Origin: Succinimonas amylolytica DSM 2873
Lineage (GTDB): Bacteria > Pseudomonadota > Gammaproteobacteria > Enterobacterales > Succinivibrionaceae
DNA: 64,000 bases
Assembly (NCBI RefSeq): GCF_000378405.1
Contig: NZ_KB899636.1
Location: 1,645,405 to 1,709,404 of the forward strand
Reading direction: 5' to 3'
The notes below the pieces were generated by a model. It was not told the DNA's origin and did not search any database. It saw only the letters and a list, made by a program, of their open reading frames with translations. Below, in pieces: positions 17,838 to 27,707 of this stretch. Every line of letters starts with the position of its first letter. Within the stretch, counting starts at the first letter, position 1. A program made the position numbers and the translations under genes.

Positions 17838-19634
17838 ATGGGACTCTTTGATTTCAGCAGTACCATAGCTGTGATTACGGTGCTAATTTCCTTGGTATCG
17901 ATAGTCGGCATACTGCTTGGAGATATAAGAATTCGCGGGGTCGGCATCGGCATCGGTGGCGTGCTCTTCGGTGGTATTTTTGTAGGATGGCTGGCTTCGT
18001 ACATGGGGTGGATCCCTTCGGCCGTTGCTCTGTCCAGTGCGGCGCAATCTTCAGATCCGAAAGTGGTCCAGAGCTATGCCAAGTTTGTGGCCTTCAATGA
18101 TATTCTGCATTACATGCAGGAGTTTGGCCTGATTCTTTTTGTATACACCATCGGCGTTCAGGTAGGTCCGGGATTTTTTGCCAGCATGAAGGGTAACGGG
18201 CTCAAGCTTAACAGCTTCGCAGTTCTGATTGTACTTCTGGGTTCTGTCATCGCTACCTGCTACTGTCTGTTTTTCGGGATGCGCATCGATCATGTAATCG
18301 GTATTTATTCCGGAGCCGTTACCAATACTCCTGCTCTCGGTGCCGGGCAGCAGATGCTGGACAGCATGGTTTCATCCTTCACCGGGGCCGAGATTGATGC
18401 CCGCGGTCTCGTTTCCGCCAATGTTCCCAAGGCCTATGCCATGGCATATCCGTTCGGTGTTCTTGGCATCATTATGACCATGTTTATCATCAGAATGATC
18501 TTCCGCATCGATGTAAACAAGGAAGGCGAGCGTTACGATCTTATGAAGAAGAGCAGCCACAAGGCTCTCAATACCCAGAATGTGGTTCTCAAGAATCCGC
18601 AGTATTTCGGAAAGAAACTCGGTGAGGTGCTGGCTCTTCAGAATGACACCGTGCTCTGCTCCCGTCTCAAGAGAAGCAACGTGCTTATGGTGCCCAAGGC
18701 TGACGAGGTTCTCCAGGAGGGGGATATCCTTCACCTGGTGGGTGATGGCGACAAGCTTTTGAAGGCCTCCGAAAATATCGGCGAAAGCATCAAGGTATCG
18801 CTCAGTACCAAGGGAACCGAATTTGAAGTTAAGAAGGTAGTGGTTACCAACGAAAAGGTATTCGGAAAAACTCTTGAAGAGCTGGATCTCAAGTCCCGGC
18901 ACGAGGTGGTAATTTCCCGCATTATCCGTACTGGTGTTGGCTTTATTCCTCACAGAGGAACGGTTCTCAACTTCGGTGACCAGCTGAATCTCGTTGGCCG
19001 TCCGGAGTCCATTGAAGAGGTTATCAAGATTGTCGGCAACAGTGCCGCAGCTCTCTCAAAGGTCAAGATGCTTCCGATATTTGTCGGTCTGGCTCTCGGC
19101 ATGTGTCTGGGCTGCTTCTCTCTTCCGATTCCGGGACTTACAGCCCCCCTTAAGCTGGGTCTGGCAGGCGGTCCTCTTGTGGTAGCGATTCTGCTCTCCT
19201 GCTACGGCCATACCATCACCTTCAACAGAATGAACTGGTTTATGCCGGCAGCTGGAAACAGCGCCCTCCGCGAAATCGGTATTGTGCTGTTCCTGGCGAT
19301 AGTCGGCTTCAGATCCGGTGCCAATGGCTTCTTTGACGACCTTCTGCATGGCGACGGCCTTACCTGGATGGGGATGGGTGTATTTGTAACCTTCATACCT
19401 ATTTTCATTGCCGGTGTTCTGGCCTACAAGGTGGCTCATGTTAACTATCTCCAGATGTGCGGCATGATGGCCGGTTCCATGACCGACCCTCCGGCTCTGG
19501 CCTTTGCCAACGGTCTTTACAAGAATTCCGAAGCTTCGGCCCTGAGCTATGCCACCGTGTATCCGCTAACCATGTTCCTGCGTATTCTGAGCCCGCAGTT
19601 CATGATAAGCTGCATGGTTGCTCTGGGAGGCTAA
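17838..19634 (+). CDS. YidE/AspT-type putative transporter with two RCK_C domains
   Basis: About 598 residues from ATG 17838 (MGLFDFSSTIAVITVL). The AspT/YidE duplication is clear. The N-terminal half has GVGIGIGGVLFGGIFVGWL and GVQVGPGFF, with GAVTNTPALGAGQ near 155. The C-terminal half has the matching GFRSGANGFFDDL and GMMAGSMTDPPALAFAN. Between them lie two TrkA-C/RCK_C-like domains (LGEVLALQNDTVLCSRLKR near 255 and VFGKTLEELDLKSRHEVVIS near 340). The family includes aspartate:alanine exchangers, but the substrate here is unknown. The frame is open to an ATG at 17775; I prefer 17838 because it matches the family N-terminus, although its ribosome site is weak. Confidence 0.9.
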   Translation: MGLFDFSSTIAVITVLISLVSIVGILLGDIRIRGVGIGIGGVLFGGIFVGWLASYMGWIPSAVALSSAAQSSDPKVVQSYAKFVAFNDILHYMQEFGLILFVYTIGVQVGPGFFASMKGNGLKLNSFAVLIVLLGSVIATCYCLFFGMRIDHVIGIYSGAVTNTPALGAGQQMLDSMVSSFTGAEIDARGLVSANVPKAYAMAYPFGVLGIIMTMFIIRMIFRIDVNKEGERYDLMKKSSHKALNTQNVVLKNPQYFGKKLGEVLALQNDTVLCSRLKRSNVLMVPKADEVLQEGDILHLVGDGDKLLKASENIGESIKVSLSTKGTEFEVKKVVVTNEKVFGKTLEELDLKSRHEVVISRIIRTGVGFIPHRGTVLNFGDQLNLVGRPESIEEVIKIVGNSAAALSKVKMLPIFVGLALGMCLGCFSLPIPGLTAPLKLGLAGGPLVVAILLSCYGHTITFNRMNWFMPAAGNSALREIGIVLFLAIVGFRSGANGFFDDLLHGDGLTWMGMGVFVTFIPIFIAGVLAYKVAHVNYLQMCGMMAGSMTDPPALAFANGLYKNSEASALSYATVYPLTMFLRILSPQFMISCMVALGG

Positions 19635-19706
19635 GACACGTCACATCCTGGCCGGGATTCCGCTCCCGGCTCTGACAGCATGGCCTGCATCTTCAGGGGT
19701 AGTATT

Positions 19707-19727
19707 CCCGGAGGTGCGGGCTTTTTT
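19707..19727 (+). terminator. Weak terminator after the YidE-like gene
   Basis: CCCG (19707-19710) and CGGG (19717-19720) form a short stem followed by CTTTTTT. A second, T-less hairpin (GCCGGGA/TCCCGGC) lies just upstream, near 19650-19675. Confidence 0.4.
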
Positions 19728-19834
19728 ATATCCTGAGAATATTCTGAAAACTCTTTATCTGTTTGTCATTTTCGGCATTCCTGCTATCCTGATACATGTG
19801 GTGAGTACAACAGGATAACAGGGGCTTAACAATC

Positions 19835-20746
19835 ATGATTAACGTTTCAGATACCGCAGATTCTCAAAGAATAATTTCCGGCATGATGCGTCTTTCAGGG
19901 CGCGGTCGTGAAGAGGCGATGCATTTTTTGGACTATGCGTGGGATTCCGGGGTCCGGTGGTTTGATCATGCGGATATCTATGGCAACGGTGCTTCGGAAT
20001 CTGTTTTCGGGGAATGGCTGAAAACTCGCGGTCATCCCCGGGAGGAGCTTATCATTCAGTCCAAATGCGGTATCAGACCTGGTATCGCCTACGACTGTTC
20101 TTCAGAGTACCTTATCAATGCTACTGATGGCATTCTGAAACGTCTCGGCTGCGGCTATCTGGACGTGCTTCTTATACACCGCCCTGATGTTCTCTGGGAG
20201 CCGGAGGAAATAGCGGCAGCCTTCCGGGAACTCTACGATTCCGGCAGGGTGCGGGAGTTCGGGGTCTCAAATTTCAACCCGGTGCAGATTGAGTATCTCG
20301 GACATTATCTTGACCGCAAAATCGGCTATAACCAGCTGCAGCTCAGTCTGGCCTTTGCCCCGATGGTTTCGGAGGGACTGGAGACCAATACCTATTCCCC
20401 GAATGGCCTCAGCAGATCTCAGGGGGTTCTTGACTACTGCCGCCTCAACGATATCCGTATCCAGACATGGAGTCCGCTGCAGTTCGGCACCTTTCAGGGT
20501 ACCTTTATCGATAATCCTGGCTACGGGCCCCTGAATGCCAGGCTGGCAGAGCTTGCCGGAAAATACGGGGTATCGAAAGCGGCCGTGGCTGCAGCCTGGA
20601 ATCTCAGACTTGACCGGAGACTGCAGGTTATTCTGGGGACGGTTAATCCCGGTCATTTCGGCGATCTTCTCAGGGCCACCCAGGTACAGCTGACCCGGGA
20701 GGAGTGGTACGGCCTTTATATGGCCGCCGGCTATTCTCTGCCTTAA
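19835..20746 (+). CDS. Aldo/keto reductase, YdhF-like
   Basis: A 303-residue NAD(P)H-dependent oxidoreductase of the aldo/keto reductase TIM-barrel superfamily. The catalytic tetrad is visible: Asp and Tyr in WFDHADIYGNG (about 43-50), Lys in IIQSKCGI (about 75) and His in VLLIHRPD (about 110). VREFGVSNFNP near 142 and NQLQLS near 167 are typical. The long insertion SEGLETNTYSPNG and the SPLQFGTFQGTF segment are like the E. coli YdhF subgroup. The physiological substrate is unknown. It is 200 bases downstream of the transporter and probably separate. Confidence 0.88.
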   Translation: MINVSDTADSQRIISGMMRLSGRGREEAMHFLDYAWDSGVRWFDHADIYGNGASESVFGEWLKTRGHPREELIIQSKCGIRPGIAYDCSSEYLINATDGILKRLGCGYLDVLLIHRPDVLWEPEEIAAAFRELYDSGRVREFGVSNFNPVQIEYLGHYLDRKIGYNQLQLSLAFAPMVSEGLETNTYSPNGLSRSQGVLDYCRLNDIRIQTWSPLQFGTFQGTFIDNPGYGPLNARLAELAGKYGVSKAAVAAAWNLRLDRRLQVILGTVNPGHFGDLLRATQVQLTREEWYGLYMAAGYSLP

Positions 20747-20776
20747 GCGTGATTTCGCTGTTCGGGACGGGGGATC

Positions 20777-20875
20777 GTGAATCCTAATACGGATGATGAG
20801 CTTCTGGATCTTATCAGGGAAACTGCAGATCCGAAAATCCCCTTATTTTTCCGGATCTGTTTCGGGCTGTCGTGA
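20777..20875 (+). CDS. Possible 32-residue ORF or gene remnant
   Basis: A GTG with a GGGGGA purine run just upstream opens a frame reading VNPNTDDELLDLIRETADPK then IPLFFRICFGLS before TGA. The first 20 residues look like a helical N-terminus and the rest is hydrophobic. It could be a small protein or a decayed gene start. Weak evidence. Confidence 0.22.
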   Translation: MNPNTDDELLDLIRETADPKIPLFFRICFGLS

Positions 20876-20925
20876 AGCCCCGGTATGACGGTTGTCGTTT
20901 TAGCAGCGCGTATAATTCCTGGAAT

Positions 20926-22017
20926 TCAGTCCCGGCTGCCGTTTTTGTACGTCAGGTACATCTGAACGGCCCCGCCTGCCAGATGGGAGAGATCACTTTC
21001 CAGTTCCCGCAGGGTAAGCATAATGGTGGCACTGACTCCTTTCTGGCCGAGAAGACGTTTCTCCAGAAGACTGTTGATTTCCGCCAGTCTGGCGAGATGG
21101 CTGGAGGCGGCATCGCGGTTCAGCCGGATAAGACTGAGGATCACCTTCTTGGTTTCGGTTCTGTTATGTGAAAGCAGTTCTTTTGTTTCCGGATCCGGGA
21201 GGGCCTCCGGGGGGAGGGTGGAAATGCTGGTCAGAAGCACCCGGTTCATCAGCCTCATTTTATGAATGCGGTGCAGGAAACGTACAAAGCTCCTGTAGAT
21301 AAATACATTGAATAGCAGGGCATATCGCCATACCGGAAGTTTTTCCTGATAGGTACGGCTGCTTTTAAAGATATCCCGGGGATTAATTCCGGAATCGTTC
21401 CTGCCGGTTTCTGTCAGCCGGAAAACACAGATGCGGTATTCCAGGTAGAACATGGTGAGGTAGTGCCGGTAGGTGCGCAGCATGTCCAGTCTTTCTGTGG
21501 CCGGCATGACCAGCGAGCTAATGATGAGGGATATTGCCGCCCCCAGAATGGTAAAGGCCACCCTTTCTGTAATCAGGTAGTCAGGAGTCAGGGAGGTGTG
21601 CCGCATCAGCAGGGCCAGGAGCATGATTACCGAAGCAGTCATAAAGGACACAAACAGCCAGTAGAGGCTCATAAAGGCCCGGCTCCAGAGGGTAAGACCG
21701 GAAAACAGTACCAGAAAGGTCAGCAGTCCGGCGGTTTCCGGAAAACACAGGCAGGCGATGCCGGCGATAATAACCCCGTAGATGCTGCCCAGAATTCTGT
21801 GTGCTGTGCGTCTCAGGGCGGTAAGGGGGGTGCTGATATAGAGACAGACGCAGAAGGTTGTCAGGGCAATCCAGAAGCTCTGATCCACGGGATAAAGCAT
21901 GGACACGATTTCGGCCGTCAGCATGGAGAGCCCCATGGATAGCATCTGTCTTAGGAGAAGACTGTCCCGTTTTTTTCGGATGCGCTTTACGGTATCCGGT
22001 CTTATGCTGTCAGTCAT
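20926..22017 (-). CDS. FUSC-like transporter half, downstream gene
   Basis: A 363-residue protein. The N-terminal half is a bundle of about six membrane segments (LSMLTAEIVSMLYPV, FWIALTTFCVCLYIS, GSIYGVIIAGIACL, and AFTILGAAISLIISSLVMPA near 165). A cytoplasmic helical part follows (RTYRHYLTMFYLEYRICVFRL to the C-terminus). The conserved pattern FWIALT...RILGSIYGVIIAG is that of FUSC/aromatic-acid-exporter domains. Its start overlaps the end of the neighbouring half by eight bases. Together they probably form one transporter like YccS or AaeB, in which two such halves are usually fused. Confidence 0.72.
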   Translation of the reverse strand: MTDSIRPDTVKRIRKKRDSLLLRQMLSMGLSMLTAEIVSMLYPVDQSFWIALTTFCVCLYISTPLTALRRTAHRILGSIYGVIIAGIACLCFPETAGLLTFLVLFSGLTLWSRAFMSLYWLFVSFMTASVIMLLALLMRHTSLTPDYLITERVAFTILGAAISLIISSLVMPATERLDMLRTYRHYLTMFYLEYRICVFRLTETGRNDSGINPRDIFKSSRTYQEKLPVWRYALLFNVFIYRSFVRFLHRIHKMRLMNRVLLTSISTLPPEALPDPETKELLSHNRTETKKVILSLIRLNRDAASSHLARLAEINSLLEKRLLGQKGVSATIMLTLRELESDLSHLAGGAVQMYLTYKNGSRD

Positions 22018-23011
22018 GTCCGATTTTCTCCTTCATAAGAACGGCAATTTCCCGGATTGCCGCAGCGGTCTCAGAGGTCATTTCTCCGCCGCAGAAGGGA
22101 TCCCGGGGCAGGCAGGAGATTTCGTTTTTAAAGTTATCCAGCTCCTTTAGAAGAACTCTGAGGCGCTCAGGATTTCTGGCGGAAAGAACGCCGAGAAGCT
22201 TCTCAAAAAAGCCTTTTCTGATGCCGGTAATGCGCTTTTTGTGCTCCTCTGAGGCTCCGGCACCGTGAGGCCAGTAGGTGATGAGCATAAGAGAGTTCAG
22301 GAGTCTGAGATAGCGGTTTTTACGCAGGGGATCGTTAACATACGAGGTGATGTTGAACAGTGAGCTCTGCAGCATGAGAAGCCGGTTCTTGGCTTTTCCG
22401 TCAATTTCCGAAAACGTATTAAGCTCTCCGAGCTCCGTCATTGTCCTGGCGAATTCCCGGAGGTCATGATAAAAGCAGAGGTTGATAACTGCGCACCAGT
22501 GGATTTTTACTGCGGGAATCAGAAGTACGGCGAGAAATACCGCTGTGCTTCCGAGCAGGGCGGATCTGAAAAGCTCCGGGAACAGGATCTCGTGTTCGTG
22601 GTCAATAAGGCCCATGCCGAAGTTTACTACGGAGAAAACGCTCATGAACATGATGGTTCCGGAAAACCCCGGGGCTTTCCGGAGGGCCCAGACCGTTCCT
22701 GTACAGAGCGTGATGCAGAAAACCAGCTGAGGGAGATACAGCTTTTCCTGACCGAAATACAGGGAAACAGCCAGAGTCCCTGTGAGGAGCAGCAGGCTTA
22801 GCAGGATATTTCCGAGTCTGCGGAGGAGTGTGGCGCCGTAAAGGGATCTGAGGCCGTACAGTCCCACGATAAGAATGTAGGCATTGGCGGGATTCGGAGC
22901 CGCGAGTTCGTTAAAAATCACTGCCAGAAGCATGCTGAGACAGCCGCGGAGCAGTTCAGCGGTGTAGATCCCTTCAAGATCGTTTCTGATATATCTGATG
23001 AAAAAGGACAT
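22010..23011 (-). CDS. FUSC-like transporter half, upstream gene
   Basis: A 333-residue protein with the same plan: membrane segments in residues 20-170 (GCLSMLLAVIFNELAAPNPANAY, LGNILLSLLLLTGTLAVSLYFG, LFRSALLGSTAVFLAVLLIP), then a soluble helical domain (CFYHDLREFARTMTELGEL...). The local pattern is weaker than in its partner. The eight-base overlap indicates translational coupling. Substrate unknown; aromatic acids or toxic small molecules are typical of the family. Confidence 0.65.
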   Translation of the reverse strand: MSFFIRYIRNDLEGIYTAELLRGCLSMLLAVIFNELAAPNPANAYILIVGLYGLRSLYGATLLRRLGNILLSLLLLTGTLAVSLYFGQEKLYLPQLVFCITLCTGTVWALRKAPGFSGTIMFMSVFSVVNFGMGLIDHEHEILFPELFRSALLGSTAVFLAVLLIPAVKIHWCAVINLCFYHDLREFARTMTELGELNTFSEIDGKAKNRLLMLQSSLFNITSYVNDPLRKNRYLRLLNSLMLITYWPHGAGASEEHKKRITGIRKGFFEKLLGVLSARNPERLRVLLKELDNFKNEISCLPRDPFCGGEMTSETAAAIREIAVLMKEKIGHD

Positions 23012-23103
23012 GATGCTCTCTGCCCGGGGATGCGGAGTAACCTTTTCCGGAACAAAACCGCTCCCGGAGAATGGCCGGAAGCTCCCGTCTCTCCGGAGTT
23101 AAT

Positions 23104-25773
23104 TTATTTTTCCAGCTGTTCCAGTACTTTTGCGGCTTCCATGTTGCCGCCGTTGGCCGCATCTCTGATAAGCCTCATGCCCAGACTTCTGTCCTGAGTG
23201 ATGCCGGAACTGGGGGTGGCGTTGAGATACAGCAGTCCCAGAGCCAGTTCGGCATCATGGTTATGCAGCTGCACCGCCTGTTCGTACCAGGTTACGGCAC
23301 TGATGAAGTTCTGAGTAACGCCGATACCGTACTCGGTCATATATCCGAGATAATAAAGAGACTCCTGATTGCCTGGGAACGGAGGATTTCCGGCCGCTGC
23401 CTTCAGGAACAGGTCATAGGCCTTCTTGGGATCCTTTCCGGTCAGCCTGCCGTCAAGGTAGCATTTTGCCAGAAACGCCTGGGCATCCGGGAAATTCTGG
23501 TTAATCCCTTTCTTCAGATATTTCCGTGCCTTATCGGGATTGGCGGCAATGATCCGTTCCGGGTTTCGGGGATCCGTATAGCCGCTGGTGTAGATTGCAG
23601 CCGCAACTGTGGCGGAATAGGGATCGTCAAGATCCGCAGCCTTCTGATACCACTGGTAGGCAGTGTAGGGATCCTTTTCAGTGCCGTTGCCGTTTATCAG
23701 GTTGTCTCCGGTGATTCTCATGGCTTCGCGATTGCCGTGGGCAGCGGCACTCAGATAGCTTTCATAGGACTTTGGAAGTGATCTGGCGACACCAAGCCCC
23801 TTTTCATAGCAGCGGCCCATGGCCATCTCCGCTTCCGGAACATGGTGCTCTGCTGCCAGCTTATAGTATTTTACGGCTTCCTGAATATTGGCATTGGTGA
23901 ATACGCCTTCCTCCAGGTACCGGCCGACGTAGTACATGGCTTCGGGATGACCGCGCTTGGCGGCATCGGAAAAGTGTCTGTAGGCTTTCTGGCTGTCAGC
24001 GGTGACTCCGCTGCCGTTTTCATAAGCCCGGGCGATATTGAAGATTGCTTCCGGATCCTTCAGTGCCGCGGCTTTGGTGAAAAGCTCGAAGGCCTTTTCC
24101 GGTTCGGTTTTGCCGGTTTTGCCGTCCCGGTACATTTTTCCCAGGGCTGCCAGTGCCCGGACACCGCCGTTCTTTATGGAAAGCTCATAGTATTTCTGAG
24201 CCTCGCCATAGTTTCGGTCTACGCCCAGTCCGTTTTCATACATATGTCCCAGCCAGTATTCGGCTTCGGGATTCGGGGTCTTTTCCGATTCTGTGAAGTT
24301 TTCGAGGGCCTGCTGGTAATTCCCTTCCAGCACATCCAGTTCCCCGATATACGGCAGCACGTCCAGACCTCCGGCTTCATGGCCTTTGAGATACCATTCC
24401 CGGGCCATGGCCAGATCCTGAGGCTGCCCCAGTCCCTTGGCATAGATCCGGCCCAGACTTACCATGGCTTCGGGAAGTCCGGCGAGAGCGCTCTTGCTGA
24501 TAAAGTTGAAGGCTCTTTTGTAATTCTGCTTGAGACCGTCGCCGTTAAGGAGCATTTCTCCCAGGGCGTTCTGTGCGCTGATATTGCCGGCCAGATTGGC
24601 ATTCTGAAGATAGCGGATGGCCTTGGAGGAGTTTTCGGGTACTCCAATGCCCCGGCTGTACATCAGGCCCAGATAATATTCCGCGTCGGCACTGCCGAAT
24701 TCATGTGCCCTGACAAAGTATTCCAGAGCTTTGTCGTAGTCGGGAGGTGTGGCCTGAAAATACTCCAGTCCGATATGGAAAAGACCGCAGGGGGCGTTGT
24801 TGTCGGCGGCGCTCTTAAAATATTCGTGGGCCTTCTCCGGACTGTACCGGCTGCCGGCGGCCCGGTTGGCATAGAGATCCGCCAGTACGCACATGGCATA
24901 GTTGTTGTTTTCGTCATTTACTGAAGCATTCAGCATTCTGAAGGCCTCATCGAAATTTCCCTGCCTGATAAGCAGCCGGGCACTCATCCCCTGAGCCTCG
25001 TAATCTCCTTCGTAGGAAGCCTGGTTATATAATTCAATGGCACGCTGCTCGTTTTTTTCAGTACAGAGAATTCCTCTTTCATGGAGCACACCGTCCAGAG
25101 TGAAAGCCTCCGGAACATTGCCGTCCTCTGCCTTCTGAAGGAGATCCTTAACCTTCTGGCACATGTCAGGCCGGGTCCAGTAGCTCTCCGGCATGGTATT
25201 AACGTACCAAAGCGCCAGTCCGTAGCTGCCGTAGGGGTAGCCCAGATCATGAGACTCCCGAAAATATTCTCCGGCCTTGACGAGATCTATCTCCATTTTG
25301 TTGCCGTTGCTGTAGATGCGGCCCAGTTTGTACATGGCTCCGGGGTGCAATCCTGCTGCAGCGTTGGTGTAATGAGCTATGGCAGTATGGGTGTCGGCCA
25401 TAACTCCGTGACCGCCCAGTTCGTAGATGAGTCCGATATTGTATTCCGCCACCGGGTTATTGCCGGCCATGCGAAACCACGACAGTGCCTTGGTGTAGTC
25501 GGGGGTAACCTTTTTGGTGCCGTTGAAGTACTGTCCGCCAATAAAGATCTGAAGTTTGGGATCCTTCAGGGATTCCGTGCAGACATTTTCCTGGATGCCG
25601 TCTTTTACGCATTCATTGATAATCTTCTGCTGCGCCTCGATTTCGTCAGCCATGACCGCCGGGGCCAGCATCACGGCTATTGCTGCCGCAAGGACTGAAA
25701 GAGAAAAAGTCTTCATTTGCGAATCCGGTACTGCTTGCTTCTTTGTTACTTTGCTATCAGATATTCGGTTCAT
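23104..25773 (-). CDS. Large exported Sel1-repeat protein
   Basis: 889 residues built almost entirely of Sel1-type solenoid repeats of 36-40 residues, with the recurrent pattern A..YLG.MY..G.GV..N...A..YY..A...G. I see about 20 units, for example AEYYLGLMYSRGIGVPENSSK near 365 and AEYWLGHMYENGLGVDRNYG near 500. An export signal, MKTFSLSVLAAAIAVMLAPAVMA, begins at residue 20, so translation may really start there (25716). Neither start has a strong ribosome site. Such solenoids bind proteins in the periplasm or at the surface; no partner is evident. No catalytic domain is seen. Confidence 0.85.
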   Translation of the reverse strand: MNRISDSKVTKKQAVPDSQMKTFSLSVLAAAIAVMLAPAVMADEIEAQQKIINECVKDGIQENVCTESLKDPKLQIFIGGQYFNGTKKVTPDYTKALSWFRMAGNNPVAEYNIGLIYELGGHGVMADTHTAIAHYTNAAAGLHPGAMYKLGRIYSNGNKMEIDLVKAGEYFRESHDLGYPYGSYGLALWYVNTMPESYWTRPDMCQKVKDLLQKAEDGNVPEAFTLDGVLHERGILCTEKNEQRAIELYNQASYEGDYEAQGMSARLLIRQGNFDEAFRMLNASVNDENNNYAMCVLADLYANRAAGSRYSPEKAHEYFKSAADNNAPCGLFHIGLEYFQATPPDYDKALEYFVRAHEFGSADAEYYLGLMYSRGIGVPENSSKAIRYLQNANLAGNISAQNALGEMLLNGDGLKQNYKRAFNFISKSALAGLPEAMVSLGRIYAKGLGQPQDLAMAREWYLKGHEAGGLDVLPYIGELDVLEGNYQQALENFTESEKTPNPEAEYWLGHMYENGLGVDRNYGEAQKYYELSIKNGGVRALAALGKMYRDGKTGKTEPEKAFELFTKAAALKDPEAIFNIARAYENGSGVTADSQKAYRHFSDAAKRGHPEAMYYVGRYLEEGVFTNANIQEAVKYYKLAAEHHVPEAEMAMGRCYEKGLGVARSLPKSYESYLSAAAHGNREAMRITGDNLINGNGTEKDPYTAYQWYQKAADLDDPYSATVAAAIYTSGYTDPRNPERIIAANPDKARKYLKKGINQNFPDAQAFLAKCYLDGRLTGKDPKKAYDLFLKAAAGNPPFPGNQESLYYLGYMTEYGIGVTQNFISAVTWYEQAVQLHNHDAELALGLLYLNATPSSGITQDRSLGMRLIRDAANGGNMEAAKVLEQLEK

Positions 25774-26247
25774 TGTATATCAAAAGTTTCCTGCTGTTTC
25801 CTTTGATACCCTATTTTAGTGAACTGGCTTGAGTTTTAAGCCAGAGATGGGAGATTTTCGGAAAAAAGGTAGTGCCCTAGAACGGAGTCATCAGGGAGTG
25901 TTTTCTCCGGAATGCTTTCAGAGCAGATTCAAATCATGTCATGAAAATGCGCTCCTTTTCAGAGTGGCGGAAAAGCCTTAATGATCGTGCAGGAGGACAG
26001 TCGCAATCGGTAAAAATCAGCATTGGCGCATGAGAGGAGGGCAGGGAAGACAGCTCCGCGGATCCGTTATGAATATTCCCGGCGTCAGAGGCCGGGAAAG
26101 GCGGCGAAGCACTGCTGAGACAGGTGCCGGTCAGCAGTCGGAATGTCCAGTCCCCGGGATTCTGCCGGATACAGCACGATAACCGGGAGCCGGGGCGGAG
26201 GCCGCAGTAGTCTATTTCACCCTGACCAGGGCTGTTTTCGGATCTGG
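25774..26247. other. Non-coding stretch with two hairpins
   Basis: No credible gene is seen in these 474 bases. CTGGCTT/AAGCCAG (25824-25844) lies upstream of the Sel1 gene. TTCCCGGC/GCCGGGAA (26076-26098) is a GC-rich hairpin without a T run, downstream of the membrane-protein gene, and may act in mRNA stability. Confidence 0.4.
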
Positions 26248-27303
26248 TTACTCCGGATCCCGGGGCAGTTCCTTTGTTTCCGGAAAATCGGCAGTGGCAA
26301 TCTGCGGTCCTTTATGGTTTCTGCTGTTTTCCTCCTTGTAAAGCGGCAGGCTTTCTTCAAAGGAGCGGTACCAGAACACGTCTTTCGTGGCATTTACCCG
26401 GATGAGAATATGGAATATGCCGACAAAGAGGGTGGTAAAGCCCATTCCGAATATCGAAAACGTCATGAGAGGCGGGGCGATGAAGCCCAGAAACAGCCAG
26501 ACGCTGTTGAAGATGAGCCATATCACAAGATATCCTGCGCACATGCCGGTGATGCTCATGATATTGAGACTGAAGGCCTTGAAACTTTCCCATAGCGCCC
26601 GGAGAGCCGGCATTCCGGAGCACATTACCAGGGGAACACTGAAAAATTCCAGAGAGTACATGATGAGTGCCACCAGGGAGCCCGCCAGGAAATAAATTAT
26701 CCCGTAGAACAGCAGGGTTTTAACAAGGGCCGCATCCGCGAGCAGTTTGTGGACGAAGATGAGGCAGGCCTGGGGAATCTTCTGCACCTCGTTATTGCCG
26801 GCAATGCTGGTTAAGGAAAATCCCGCTTCATTTGCTGAGGCTTCCAGCATTGTCCAGAGCTGACTCAGAATTTCAAAAGTTCCGGATCCGAAGAACAGCA
26901 GAATAAGCACCAGGCTTCCGGATACCAGGGCCAGCCAGATGACAATATCCCACAGTGTCAGAAAAAGCATGTTCCAGAAGTTGGTTTTAAGTGCCTTCAC
27001 GGTATCAGGAAAAGCCGGGGTAAGGCCTTTTCTGAATCCGTATTGGAGAGCATATGAGGCGGCAATGCCCGAAAATACAAATGTGATCAGGGTGGTCAGT
27101 CCGGGAACCGGGAGAGCGGAGGAGACGCCAACCGAGATTATGATTATCAGAAGAACAGCCCAGAACAGGCTGGTTTTCAGGCTCAGCAGGGCATGCCAGC
27201 ACCACATGAAGCCTTCGCCAAAGGAAGCCACTCTGAAGCTGTCGGCTCTGAGTCTGCCAATTCCAGAATCGATATTCTGAGGTATTTTCGCTGAATCTGT
27301 CAT
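26248..27303 (-). CDS. Six-helix membrane protein, BPSS1780-like
   Basis: 351 residues from ATG 27303, which has AGGA eleven bases upstream; the frame is open to 27357. Helices include SLFWAVLLIIIISVGVSSAL near 45, MLFLTLWDIVIWLALVSGSLVLILL near 115, IIYFLAGSLVALIMYSLEF near 215, and two near 260 and 285. The pattern (N-terminal GFMWCWHAL, then MPALRALWESFKAFSLN before the last helices) resembles the BPSS1780/DUF family of inner-membrane proteins of unknown role. The C-terminal tail is polar. A single-gene unit. Confidence 0.6.
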   Translation of the reverse strand: MTDSAKIPQNIDSGIGRLRADSFRVASFGEGFMWCWHALLSLKTSLFWAVLLIIIISVGVSSALPVPGLTTLITFVFSGIAASYALQYGFRKGLTPAFPDTVKALKTNFWNMLFLTLWDIVIWLALVSGSLVLILLFFGSGTFEILSQLWTMLEASANEAGFSLTSIAGNNEVQKIPQACLIFVHKLLADAALVKTLLFYGIIYFLAGSLVALIMYSLEFFSVPLVMCSGMPALRALWESFKAFSLNIMSITGMCAGYLVIWLIFNSVWLFLGFIAPPLMTFSIFGMGFTTLFVGIFHILIRVNATKDVFWYRSFEESLPLYKEENSRNHKGPQIATADFPETKELPRDPE

Positions 27304-27707
27304 AAGGCTATATCCTGTATCTGAGTTACTGCCTGTTTCCCTGTAGAAGCCCAACATTATCCGTCAGTCATCCGCTATTTTTATTTTTTTTAGAGAATTC
27401 GTCAATGAAGTAATAGTGATTGTGAGGCGGAAAAATTTGTTTCGCATAGATTCGCCGCTCCCGGTGTGCCTGCCGGAGATGTCTTGCATCGATGTGCAGG
27501 TTGGTGAGATCAAGGAAATGAAGAAATAACTATTGATCAGGCAGGTTCTGATTCTTACGGATGCGGAGCGGATTCTCCGCAGTCTCGCACATCTGGCATA
27601 GGATAAGGGAAGCAGGAGAGGCTGGTATTCCGTTTTCATGAAGCCGCGTCCGTAACTAACACTGAAATGATGCAACTTTCCGGCGCTTTTTACAAAAGAG
27701 ATATGTC
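27304..27707. other. Non-coding stretch between spoT and the membrane protein
   Basis: About 400 bases. A 103-codon minus-strand frame is present (27364-27675) but is Arg/Ser-rich with no recognisable domain or ribosome site, and I do not call it. No terminator or promoter stands out. Confidence 0.35.
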
